Source: Rhodospirillaceae bacterium
GTDB lineage: Bacteria; Pseudomonadota; Alphaproteobacteria; Rhodospirillales; Rhodospirillaceae
Assembly: GCA_002691085.1 (NCBI GenBank)
Contig: NZGX01000054.1
Coordinates: 1 to 15,976, forward strand
DNA length: 15,976 nt
Direction of reading: 5' to 3'
Part shown: piece by piece, positions 8,394-15,007 of the stretch
Numbering within the stretch: the stretch's first letter is position 1
How the letters are laid out: every line of letters starts with the position of its first letter
Translations under genes and position numbers: made by a program
Notes under the pieces: generated by a model
Databases searched by the model: none
The model's input: the letters and a program-made list of their open reading frames with translations, nothing else
What the model was told of the DNA's origin: nothing

Positions 8394-8849
8394 TTAAACA
8401 ACTAAAAACTTCAAATCTTCAAATATCTTCTTTGGAAGTCGAATAAGAATACCTTTATCGTTAACTAAAACAACTTTAATATTTAACTGCGATGCAAGAT
8501 ATCTATCTTTATTGTTTATTAATAAAAATTTTTGCTCCATATCTATCGAAGCTCCCCCCAGCGAATTTACACTAGTTTCGATTATAATTTCGTCATCTAA
8601 CTTCAGGGGTTTTGAATAATTAGCTGATAAAGAATGTATTGCAAAATGAGTGTTATAATTTCTTTTCAAATAATTATAATTATAGCCTTTAAGCCTTAGC
8701 ATTTCTGTCCTAGCCTGCTCTGCTAATTTTAAATATTCAGCGTGATAAACAACTTGAGCTGCATCAGTATCAGCAAAGTATATTCTTCTATAAAAATAAT
8801 GAATATAATCTTTAATATATCCACTCGAAGAATTAAATATCTTCTCCAT
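8394..8849 (-). CDS. ybgC: YbgC-type hotdog-fold acyl-CoA thioesterase
   Basis: Tol-cluster thioesterase of the 4HBT family; E. coli YbgC hydrolyses short acyl-CoA and acyl-ACP thioesters and is linked to phospholipid metabolism. Seen, numbered from ATG 8849 (151 aa): the signature YFADTDAAQVVYHAEYL from residue 24, where D29 matches the family's catalytic Asp and H36 the conserved His, then EQARTEML. The usual GG before VVYH is AQ here. The frame extends upstream to a TTG at 8864, but GAGGA at 8858-8862 sits 8 nt before the ATG at 8849, which is therefore preferred. The start lies inside ruvB (17-nt overlap), and the stop codon merges with the tolQ ribosome site. A role in envelope upkeep is an inference from its place in the tol cluster. 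Confidence 0.92.
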   Translation of the reverse strand: MEKIFNSSSGYIKDYIHYFYRRIYFADTDAAQVVYHAEYLKLAEQARTEMLRLKGYNYNYLKRNYNTHFAIHSLSANYSKPLKLDDEIIIETSVNSLGGASIDMEQKFLLINNKDRYLASQLNIKVVLVNDKGILIRLPKKIFEDLKFLVV

Positions 8850-9882
8850 GCTCCTTTTCCTCAATCAAGCTTAGCTGTACTTTTTCATCTCTCAGATTAT
8901 CAATACCAATATATTTAGATCCCTCAATTGTTAAAATCCTCCCCCTACTAGTTCTTTGGATAAAACCTTTTTGTATTAAAAAGGGCTCTATAACATCTTC
9001 GACAGTATCTTTTTCCTCACTTAATGCAGCAGACAAAGTATCTACTCCAACGGGTCCGCATGAATAATTATGACCAAGGCATTTTAAATAAGTCAGATCC
9101 ATAGAATCCAACCCTTCACTATCTACTTCAAGCTCAAGAAGTATCCTATCAACATCAAACTGTTGAACTGAAGAAATATTTTCAACTGTACAAAAATCCC
9201 TGACTCTTTTTAACAATCTTCCTGCAACCCTGGGGGTCCCTCTGGATCTTTTTGCTACCTCCACTGAACCACCTTTAGTTATATCAAGTTTCATTAGCTG
9301 AGCATTTCTGTTTACAATTTTTACTAAGTCAGAAGTTTCATAGAAGTCTAACCTAAGAGGTATACCAAACCTATCCCTTAGAGGGGCACTAAGCAGTCCA
9401 AATCTAGTAGTTGCACCGATTAAAGTAAATGGCTTCAAATCAATTCTAACAGACCTTGCTGAAGGCCCCTCTCCTATAATTAAGTCTAATTGAAAGTCCT
9501 CCATTGCAGGATATAGCACTTCTTCTATTTGTGGATTAAGTCTGTGAATTTCATCTACAAACAGGACATCACCTTCCTCTAGATTTGTTAGTATTGCTGC
9601 AAGATCACCCGCCTTAGATATCATGGGACCAGATGTGGCCCTAAAACCCACACCAAGCTCATTAGCAACGATATTTGCTAAGGTAGTTTTGCCTAATCCA
9701 GGAGGACCATAGAGCAAAACATGGTCTAACTGTTCTTTTCTGTTAGAGGCTGCTGAAATAAATATATTTAAATTTTTGCAAATTTTTCTTTGACCTATAA
9801 AATCTGTAAAACTCTTAGGTCTTGTATAGGTTTCTGAATCGTTACTCATATGCTTTCTAGAAACTATTCGATCATCAGACAT
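8833..9882 (-). CDS. ruvB: Holliday junction branch-migration helicase RuvB
   Basis: Hexameric AAA+ motor that, loaded by RuvA, pumps DNA to move Holliday junctions. Seen: RPKSFTDFIGQ (21-31), Walker A GPPGLGKT 59-66, Walker B LFVDEIH 107-113, the RuvB-specific beta-hairpin region about 125-148, sensor 1 GATTR 156-160, the arginine-finger segment LRDRFG 168-173, sensor 2 RGTPRVA 214-220, and a winged-helix DNA-binding domain about 265-330 with EPFLIQKGFIQRTSRGR. Length 349 is normal. ATG at 9882 lies within the end of ruvA (8-nt overlap), preceded by AGGGAG at 9893-9898. The tail after the winged helix is Glu/Lys-rich and overlaps the ybgC start. Confidence 0.99.
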   Translation of the reverse strand: MSDDRIVSRKHMSNDSETYTRPKSFTDFIGQRKICKNLNIFISAASNRKEQLDHVLLYGPPGLGKTTLANIVANELGVGFRATSGPMISKAGDLAAILTNLEEGDVLFVDEIHRLNPQIEEVLYPAMEDFQLDLIIGEGPSARSVRIDLKPFTLIGATTRFGLLSAPLRDRFGIPLRLDFYETSDLVKIVNRNAQLMKLDITKGGSVEVAKRSRGTPRVAGRLLKRVRDFCTVENISSVQQFDVDRILLELEVDSEGLDSMDLTYLKCLGHNYSCGPVGVDTLSAALSEEKDTVEDVIEPFLIQKGFIQRTSRGRILTIEGSKYIGIDNLRDEKVQLSLIEEKEHGEDI

Positions 9883-10489
9883 TAATAGAAAGCTCCCTCA
9901 GGGTCTCTTTAATAACAAAATCTATAGATAAATTATCACTAGAGCTTTTTATAACTTTAGAAGCAATTAAGTGCACTTCATTTCTTTTATAGCCTAAATT
10001 TATTAGAGCAGAAACTACATCATTCAATAGGAGATTATCATCATTACTTTGGTTGATATCAATTTCGTTGATGAATATTTCCTGTATTTTAGCAACCTTT
10101 CCTTCAAGCTCTGTAGCCAACCGTGATGCTAATTTAGGGCCCACTCCAGAAACTGATGCAAATGCAGATGTATCTTTATTAACTATTGCATTAATAAGCT
10201 GCTCAGGATTCAGATTTGATAATATTACAAGAGCTAACTTATTTCCAACACCCTGAACTTTAACAAGGTAATCAAAAAGTAATTTCTCTTTAATTGAAAT
10301 AAAGCCGTAAAGATGGAAATGATCCTCCCTCACATGGGACCTAATAATTAAAGTAACCTTACTTCCTAAAGTTGGAAGAGAAGAAATTGTTGAGGATGAG
10401 CAAAAAACTTCATACCCCACCCCCCCAACATCAATAACAATTTGGGTATCCTCAACCGTATCTAATAACCCTGTAAGTTTAGAAATCAT
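9875..10489 (-). CDS. ruvA: Holliday junction DNA-binding protein RuvA
   Basis: Tetrameric protein that holds the four-way junction in square-planar form and recruits RuvB. Seen: an OB-fold domain about 1-64 with GYEVFC and the HVREDHFHLYGF segment, whose E55 and D56 match the acidic pin; two helix-hairpin-helix motifs, VQGVGNKLA 78-86 and VSGVGPKLA 113-121; an acidic linker about 140-153; and the RuvB-binding domain III about 155-204 (DVVSALINLGYKRNEV). Length 204 is typical. ATG at 10489 follows ruvC by 21 nt, with only a short GAG upstream. Stop is TGA, embedded in the ruvB start region. Confidence 0.98.
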   Translation of the reverse strand: MISKLTGLLDTVEDTQIVIDVGGVGYEVFCSSSTISSLPTLGSKVTLIIRSHVREDHFHLYGFISIKEKLLFDYLVKVQGVGNKLALVILSNLNPEQLINAIVNKDTSAFASVSGVGPKLASRLATELEGKVAKIQEIFINEIDINQSNDDNLLLNDVVSALINLGYKRNEVHLIASKVIKSSSDNLSIDFVIKETLRELSINV

Positions 10490-10510
10490 TTTGCAATACT
10501 CTATAATTTA

Positions 10511-10984
10511 TTAGAATGAATTTCTGTGATGAGCATGACAAATTGCAACTGCCAGTGCATCAGCTTCATCATTTGAGTTAACCTTAATTCCATTTAAAAG
10601 TAATTTTATCATAGACTTTATTTGATTTTTATCTGCATGACCAACTCCTACAACAGCTTTTTTAACTTTATTTGGAGCATACTCGCTAACCTCTAATCCA
10701 GCCTGAGCTATTGACAACATTGCCGCAGCTCTAGCGTGACCAAGCTTTAAAGCTGAAATAGGATTTTTATTTACAAAAGTTTCCTCTATAGCGCACTCTA
10801 TAGGCTTATAAAGATTAATATAGTTAAGTAAGTTTTCATAAATAACATTCAATCTACAAGATAGACTATCATTTTTATTTGTTTTAATAATCCCACATGC
10901 AATACCTGATAATTTATTGCTATTCACTTCAATTACTCCCCAACCAGTAATTCTTAAACCAGGATCCACTCCCATTAAAAATAT
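10511..10984 (-). CDS. ruvC: Holliday junction resolvase RuvC (apparent ATA start)
   Basis: Dimeric endonuclease that cuts Holliday junctions symmetrically after RuvAB branch migration. Catalytic acids, numbered from the first ATG (10975): D4 in GVDPGLR, E64 in AIEETF, D136 and D139 in NDEADALA; all four are present. With the ATG start the first beta strand is clipped. The frame is open upstream, and an ATA codon at 10984 lies exactly 7 nt after GGGAG (10992-10996), whereas the ATG is 16 nt away. Starting at ATA gives FLMGVDPG, 157 aa, and puts the first catalytic Asp at residue 7 as in E. coli. There is no in-frame ATG, GTG or TTG between the upstream TAA and the ATG. I give the ATA start as the better fit; the conservative alternative is 10975 (154 aa). 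Family identity is certain. Confidence 0.93.
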   Translation of the reverse strand: MFLMGVDPGLRITGWGVIEVNSNKLSGIACGIIKTNKNDSLSCRLNVIYENLLNYINLYKPIECAIEETFVNKNPISALKLGHARAAAMLSIAQAGLEVSEYAPNKVKKAVVGVGHADKNQIKSMIKLLLNGIKVNSNDEADALAVAICHAHHRNSF

Positions 10985-10991
10985 AACAAAT

Positions 10992-10996
10992 CTCCC
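10992..10996 (-). promoter_or_regulatory. Shine-Dalgarno site pointing to an ATA start for ruvC
   Basis: GGGAG on the minus strand is 7 nt before ATA (10984-10982) and 16 nt before the first ATG (10975). Preferred spacing in bacteria is roughly 5-9 nt, so the site fits the ATA and not the ATG. Confidence 0.55.
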
Positions 10997-11018
10997 AAAA
11001 AATTATTAAAAGATAAGA

Positions 11019-11765
11019 TTAAAGATTGATACTATTAAGGCTTTCATCATCAATTTCATAATTTGCTGAAATAAGTTGAACATCATCGTTATCGTTTAAT
11101 GCTGAAATTAGATTAAATAGTTTTTCAATCTTATCCGAAGAAACTTCAACTTTGGCGAGAGGTTTCCAATCAAGTCTTGAAAAAATTGGATCACCGAGTT
11201 TATCTGATAATAAACCTAATACACTATGTAACTTACCAGGGGGGCAATAAATAGAATAAGCCTCATCATCTATCTCTACATCCTCTGCACCTGAATCTAT
11301 TGCAATCTCTATAATTTTTTCTTCATCTTCAGTCTCAATTGAAAACTGAATACAGCCCACTCTTTCAAAATTAAAACTTACACTATTACTCTCCCCAAAC
11401 ACGCCGCCCATTTTATTAAATATTGATCTTATCTCTGCAGCTGTCCTATTTTTATTATCAGTAAGTGCTTCAACTATAATCGCAACCTTTCCAGGACCAT
11501 AACCCTCATATCTTGCCTCCTCAAAACTTTGAACATCCGAAGCTGAAGCCCTATCAATTGCCCTTTGTATATTATCTTTAGGCATGCTTTGTGCTCTTGC
11601 TGTGCTGATTGCTGACCTTAGCCTTGGGTTGTGGTCTGGGTCAGGCATACCTAACTTTGCAGAAACAGTTATCTCTTTTGCAAGTTTAGTAAAGAGCTTT
11701 GATCTTTTTTTATCCTGAGCACCTTTTCTAAACATAATATTTTTGAACTTAGAATGACCTGCCAT
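11019..11765 (-). CDS. yebC: YebC/PmpR-family protein
   Basis: Widely conserved cytoplasmic protein. Members are described as DNA-binding regulators (PmpR) and, more recently, as translation factors that help ribosomes through proline-rich stretches; which applies here cannot be told from sequence. Seen: the hallmark N-terminus MAGHSKFKNI followed by RKGAQDKKRSKLFTKLAKEI, where the second position of the usual HRKGAQD is kept but His is Phe; NPRLRSAI and MPKDNIQRAI; YEGYGPGKVAIIVEALTDN; and FNKMGG. Length 248 is normal. ATG at 11765 is preceded by AAAGGA with about 8 nt spacing. The gene stands just upstream of ruvC, its usual place in many proteobacteria, with spacers of 66 nt before and about 35-43 nt after. 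Confidence 0.98.
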   Translation of the reverse strand: MAGHSKFKNIMFRKGAQDKKRSKLFTKLAKEITVSAKLGMPDPDHNPRLRSAISTARAQSMPKDNIQRAIDRASASDVQSFEEARYEGYGPGKVAIIVEALTDNKNRTAAEIRSIFNKMGGVFGESNSVSFNFERVGCIQFSIETEDEEKIIEIAIDSGAEDVEIDDEAYSIYCPPGKLHSVLGLLSDKLGDPIFSRLDWKPLAKVEVSSDKIEKLFNLISALNDNDDVQLISANYEIDDESLNSINL

Positions 11766-11831
11766 TAATTATCCTTTATCAGCAGTTTATAAGGAGTAAA
11801 TTTTATATTTAGATTAAACCTACATTATAAT

Positions 11832-12668
11832 TTAGTTTACTTCCTTAAGTGGTAAATTTCCAGATGTATCAGACAAATCTCCACCTGTTTTGAAAGGGTA
11901 AATAGAATTCGCCAAACCAGTTTTATTACAAACATCAACGACAACCCCACATAAAGTTGCTATACCTTTTGCTGGCTCCAATCTTTCTACTTTATCAGAT
12001 GACATAAATCTCCTAAGCGCAATATCAGAGTCCATACCTATTACAGAGTTATATGGACCACACATGCCAGCATCGGTTTGATATGCAGTGCCCAAGTTTA
12101 AAATTCTTGTATCTGAGGTTGGCACATGAGAATGGCTTCCAACAACCAACGAAGCTCTTCCATCTGATAATACACCAAGTGCAGTTTTTTCACTTGTTGC
12201 CTCACCATGGATATCAATTATTATGCAATCAACATCTTGCCCAAGGACTGTATCATTTAGATATTGGTCCAGTATGATAAATGGGTCCATCACTTTATGC
12301 TTCATAAACAGCTTACCCATTATCTGACAAACAGCTACCTTACTGCCTTTAGCAGTTTTATAAATACCAAAACCTTGCCCTACTGTCCCTTCTGGATAAT
12401 TAAATGGTCTTAAAAGTCTATTCTCTATCCTAATATATTTTATAATCTCTTTCTGGTCCCAAGCATGATTTCCGAGTGTTATAACGTCAACACCAGAGTT
12501 AAAAAAACTCGAGCAAATCTTCTCAGTAATTCCAAAACCATGTGCAGCATTTTCTCCACAAACAACTACAAAATCTATTGAAAAATTTATTTTTATAGTA
12601 GGCAGATGTTCTGTCAAAGCGACTCTTCCACTCTTACCAACCACATCCCCCAAGTATAAAATTCTCAT
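11832..12668 (-). CDS. YmdB-like metallophosphoesterase (TIGR00282 family)
   Basis: Calcineurin-like two-metal phosphoesterase of the family that includes Bacillus YmdB, a 2',3'-cyclic nucleotide phosphodiesterase affecting RNA turnover and developmental choice. The substrate in Alphaproteobacteria is not established as far as I know. Seen: metal-site motifs GDVVGKSGR (D8), CGENAAHGFG (E39, N40), LGNHAWD (N67, H68), IDIHGEATSEK (H154), GSHSHVPTSD (H179, H181), then GTAYQTDAGMCGPYNSVIG, all hallmarks of the family. Length 278 matches. ATG at 12668 begins the conserved MRILYLGD; a GAGG lies 14 nt upstream, further than ideal. It follows the 5-FCL gene by 11 nt, an alphaproteobacterial arrangement. 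No signal peptide, so cytoplasmic. Confidence 0.93.
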   Translation of the reverse strand: MRILYLGDVVGKSGRVALTEHLPTIKINFSIDFVVVCGENAAHGFGITEKICSSFFNSGVDVITLGNHAWDQKEIIKYIRIENRLLRPFNYPEGTVGQGFGIYKTAKGSKVAVCQIMGKLFMKHKVMDPFIILDQYLNDTVLGQDVDCIIIDIHGEATSEKTALGVLSDGRASLVVGSHSHVPTSDTRILNLGTAYQTDAGMCGPYNSVIGMDSDIALRRFMSSDKVERLEPAKGIATLCGVVVDVCNKTGLANSIYPFKTGGDLSDTSGNLPLKEVN

Positions 12669-12679
12669 ACTACAACTAA

Positions 12680-13252
12680 CTACCTCTTAATTTTTAAAAA
12701 CCTTGATGGTGTAAAAACTCCATCAAGACGTTCATCAAATTTATTTCGTGGAACATATGAAACTTCTTGCCAATCGTAGGCTACACCAAAAGCAAGTACA
12801 TCCTTTTCTTTTTTTAAACTATAAATTCCTTTATCGTAAAAACCCTTTCCATAACCAAGTCTATATCCTTTTTTATCAAAGGCAAGGAGAGGTACTAAAA
12901 TCAAATCAGGATTAATTATTTTGTTTTTATTACTGGGTTGAAAAGTATTGAAATCTCCCCTTTCTAATACACCATTAAAAACCCAATTACGAAAATATAT
13001 TTCTAATTTATCTTTGCTAATTACAGGAAGAACCAAAACTGCCCCCACCCTTGAAAAAAAATCAAGGGTTTCAGTAATATCTATTTCTCCATGGATTGGC
13101 ACATAACCAGCAACTACGGTATTTGGTGTAATTTCAATATTATTTAAAATACATTGCTTTAGACCTAATGAATCTCTCTTAGCAAATGCAAAAGGATATT
13201 TTTTTCTCTTCGATAGCATTTCAATTCGTAAGTTATTTTTAGATTTATGCAT
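12680..13252 (-). CDS. 5-formyltetrahydrofolate cyclo-ligase
   Basis: ATP-dependent enzyme that converts 5-formyl-THF to 5,10-methenyl-THF, returning a stored or inhibitory folate to one-carbon metabolism (called MTHFS, 5-FCL, YgfA or FthC). Seen: a basic N-terminal helix with the substrate-region SKRKKYP (14-20), YVPIHGEIDI (50-59), and the signature LVPLLAFDKKGYRLGYGKGFYDKG (119-142), where GYGKGFYD corresponds to the G-x-G-G-G-[FY]-Y-D nucleotide loop; the middle Gly is Lys here. Length 190 is normal. It follows zapA by 30 nt, the classic zapA-ygfA pairing. In many proteobacteria the 6S RNA gene sits between them; there is no room for it here. ATG at 13252 has only a weak upstream GGA. Confidence 0.95.
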   Translation of the reverse strand: MHKSKNNLRIEMLSKRKKYPFAFAKRDSLGLKQCILNNIEITPNTVVAGYVPIHGEIDITETLDFFSRVGAVLVLPVISKDKLEIYFRNWVFNGVLERGDFNTFQPSNKNKIINPDLILVPLLAFDKKGYRLGYGKGFYDKGIYSLKKEKDVLAFGVAYDWQEVSYVPRNKFDERLDGVFTPSRFLKIKR

Positions 13253-13282
13253 GATAAAATTTTTCCGTTAGACTTCGTAAAT

Positions 13283-13615
13283 CTAAGGAGCTTCCAATCT
13301 TTCTGAAAGACTATCAATTCTTGCAACAAGACTATCAACCACTTTCACTATTGCCTCTTCAGCTGAAATTCTTGCAGCTCCCTTTCCTTCTGCTTTATAA
13401 TTTTCTAACTCTGCAGCTAATTCAGAGAGCTCATCAGCAATTGTTAGTGAAACCATTATTAGCATCATACTGTCTGAAATTGAACCAGATGAAGCAATGA
13501 CCTCTTCGGCTTTATTATCTAGGTAATTACCCAATCTAATAAGCTGGGCTTCTTGACCATCCTCACAAGATATCTGATAACTTCTTCCACGAATTACAAT
13601 TGAAACTTCTGCCAT
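13283..13615 (-). CDS. zapA: Cell division protein ZapA
   Basis: Cytoplasmic protein that bundles FtsZ filaments and stabilises the Z-ring. Seen: an N-terminal strand-turn-strand opening (VSIVIRGRSYQISCEDGQE, 4-22), the conserved LGNYLDNKAEEV segment (28-39), MMLIMVSLTIADEL (50-63), and a C-terminal coiled coil about 58-108 through which ZapA tetramers form. Length 110 is typical. It lies 16 nt after the DUF4164 gene and 30 nt before 5-FCL. ATG at 13615 has only a weak TAAAG upstream, so translation may be coupled to the preceding gene. Confidence 0.95.
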   Translation of the reverse strand: MAEVSIVIRGRSYQISCEDGQEAQLIRLGNYLDNKAEEVIASSGSISDSMMLIMVSLTIADELSELAAELENYKAEGKGAARISAEEAIVKVVDSLVARIDSLSERLEAP

Positions 13616-13631
13616 TAATACAACTTTAGAA

Positions 13632-13892
13632 TTAATTTATATTGTTATTACTTATTTCTAGGTGCTTGATTATCTTTTCAATCCGGGTAATAGCCTTAGA
13701 GGATACTTCTTTAAGCTTATTGTATTTATCTAAAACATGCTGACCATCAAGCTCATTTCTTTCTAAGTCATCAAAATCTTCAGAGGAACTTTTTGCAGTG
13801 CTAACAGCCTTATTAAGTCGAGCAACTGCAGAATCAAGACGCCCCAAAGCATTCTCAACCCTCTTCAAGCGGTATATTGCGATATCTTTCAA
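13632..13892 (-). CDS. Small coiled-coil DUF4164-type protein upstream of zapA
   Basis: Short cytoplasmic protein, almost wholly alpha-helical by eye: RVENALGRLDSAVARLNKAV (11-30) and LKEVSSKAITRIEKIIKHL (60-78) are heptad-like, separated by an acidic stretch. Alphaproteobacteria commonly carry a DUF4164 coiled-coil protein immediately upstream of zapA, and size, composition and position match. Function is unknown; a role with ZapA in division is inferred from position only. The start is uncertain. The frame has no ATG: the candidates are TTG at 13892 (86 aa) and TTG at 13868 (78 aa), neither with a good Shine-Dalgarno sequence. A 10-codon ATG reading frame in another phase ends with TGA overlapping the first TTG. 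It is probably the first gene of the minus-strand block. Confidence 0.75.
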   Translation of the reverse strand: MKDIAIYRLKRVENALGRLDSAVARLNKAVSTAKSSSEDFDDLERNELDGQHVLDKYNKLKEVSSKAITRIEKIIKHLEISNNNIN

Positions 13893-14077
13893 TGGATTAC
13901 AAAGGTTTGTTTTCTCATCATACTAACATAAGCATAGGAATTTTTATCGTCAACAAAACTTTTGTTATTTACAAAATAGTTTAAAAAGAATCCAAATTTA
14001 TATACCAATTTAAAAGATTTTCTCTTAATTTAAAGTCTATACAAACAATTCTATTTTTATTTGATTTAGGAAAGAAA
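13893..14077. promoter_or_regulatory. Divergent intergenic region between the zapA block and fba
   Basis: 185 nt of very AT-rich sequence separating the minus-strand DUF4164-zapA block from plus-strand fba. It should hold the start signals of both transcripts, but I cannot fix a convincing -35/-10 pair on either strand. Seen: a 15-nt inverted repeat AACAAAACTTTTGTT centred near 13958, and the fba ribosome site AGGA at 14068-14071. A short ATG reading frame lies on the minus strand at 13921-13889. No structured RNA or tRNA is recognisable. Confidence 0.5.
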
Positions 14078-15007
14078 ATGAAAATTACCCAAAAAGTTAA
14101 AAAAATACTTAGCGGATATGAAAGTGATAATCCAGGAACTAAAGCAAACCTCGCAAGAATCTTAAGCTCCGGCAAGCTTGGAGGAACGGGGAAAATGCTT
14201 ATACTTCCTGTTGATCAGGGTTTTGAACACGGGCCCGCAAGAAGTTTCGCGCCAAATCCTGATGCCTACGATCCTCATTATCATTGGAAATTAGCAATTG
14301 ATGCTGGACTATCAGCATTTGCCGCTCCCTTGGGCTTGATAGAGGCAGGAGCAGACACTTTTGCTGGCTCCATCCCAACTATTCTAAAAATTAATAGTGC
14401 AAACTCCCTCAATGGCGAGACCGAGGCGCCTTCACAAGCAATTACAAGCAATGTTAGTGACGCTATAAGACTAGGCTGTTCAGCAATTGGTTATACAATT
14501 TATCCCGGATCAATTAATGCATATGAAATGATAGAAGATTTAAGAGAAATCAGTGAAGAAGCTAGAGCATTAGGATTGGCTTTAGTTGTTTGGTCTTACC
14601 CTAGAGGAGCATATGTATCTAAGTCGGGAGAAACAGCATTAGATATTGTTTCATATGCCGCTCACATGGCTGCTCTAGCAGGAGCACATATCATCAAAGT
14701 CAAGTTACCTAGGGACAGTATTGAATTATCATCAGCCCAAGAGGCTTATAAAGAAAATTCTATTCCCTCATCTAATCTCTCAGAAAGAGTAAAGCACATT
14801 GTTCAAAGTTGCTTCAATGGAAAGCGATTAGTTGTTTTCTCTGGTGGAGGAAAAAAAGATCTAAACGGTTTATATGACGAAGCAAAAGCAATATATTACG
14901 GAGGCGGAAATGGTTCTATTATTGGTAGAAATACATTTCAAAGAGAGAGAGAAGATGCGATTAAAATGCTTAATAACTTAATTAATATATATAAAGGAGC
15001 AATCTAA
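14078..15007 (+). CDS. Class I fructose-bisphosphate aldolase (FbaB/DhnA type)
   Basis: Schiff-base aldolase that interconverts fructose 1,6-bisphosphate with dihydroxyacetone phosphate and glyceraldehyde 3-phosphate in glycolysis and gluconeogenesis. Seen: a TIM-barrel protein of 309 aa with LILPVDQGFEHGP (41-53), where D46 is the conserved Asp; SAIGYTIYPGS (135-145); LVVWSYPRG (169-177); AHIIKVKLP (203-211), whose Lys 207 or 209 should be the Schiff-base lysine; VVFSGGGKK (252-260), and the phosphate-loop GGGNGSIIGRN (275-285). It is not the metal-dependent class II enzyme. ATG at 14078 follows AGGA by 6 nt. Its stop TAA overlaps the inferred thiE start by one base. In many Alphaproteobacteria fba is preceded by tkt, gap and pgk; none of them is here, and fba faces the zapA block directly. 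Confidence 0.93.
   Translation: MKITQKVKKILSGYESDNPGTKANLARILSSGKLGGTGKMLILPVDQGFEHGPARSFAPNPDAYDPHYHWKLAIDAGLSAFAAPLGLIEAGADTFAGSIPTILKINSANSLNGETEAPSQAITSNVSDAIRLGCSAIGYTIYPGSINAYEMIEDLREISEEARALGLALVVWSYPRGAYVSKSGETALDIVSYAAHMAALAGAHIIKVKLPRDSIELSSAQEAYKENSIPSSNLSERVKHIVQSCFNGKRLVVFSGGGKKDLNGLYDEAKAIYYGGGNGSIIGRNTFQREREDAIKMLNNLINIYKGAI
14993..14999 (+). promoter_or_regulatory. Strong Shine-Dalgarno site pointing to an ATA start for thiE
   Basis: AAAGGAG, a near-perfect anti-16S match, sits in the last codons of fba. Exactly 7 nt later is ATA (15007-15009), overlapping the fba stop TAA by one base. No ATG, GTG or TTG lies within reach in any useful frame, so the site appears to serve the ATA. 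Confidence 0.65.

Noticed and set aside
7753..8397. A 214-codon open frame on the plus strand, opposite tolQ.
   Set aside because: It lies wholly antisense to an unmistakable tolQ, its product resembles no protein I recognise, and codon bias of the sense gene explains the open frame.
11766..11831. TATAAA and TATAAT hexamers before yebC as a promoter.
   Set aside because: No matching -35 element at proper spacing; such hexamers are common by chance in this base composition.
13950..13990. AT-rich inverted repeats in the divergent spacer as a terminator or small RNA.
   Set aside because: The pairing is almost all A-T with a bulge, there is no adequate U-tract in a sensible position, and chance is likely in such AT-rich DNA.
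13962..14043. Possible fba promoters (TTGTTA, TATACA and similar hexamers).
   Set aside because: No pair combined acceptable -35 and -10 matches at 16-18 nt spacing; any choice would be arbitrary.
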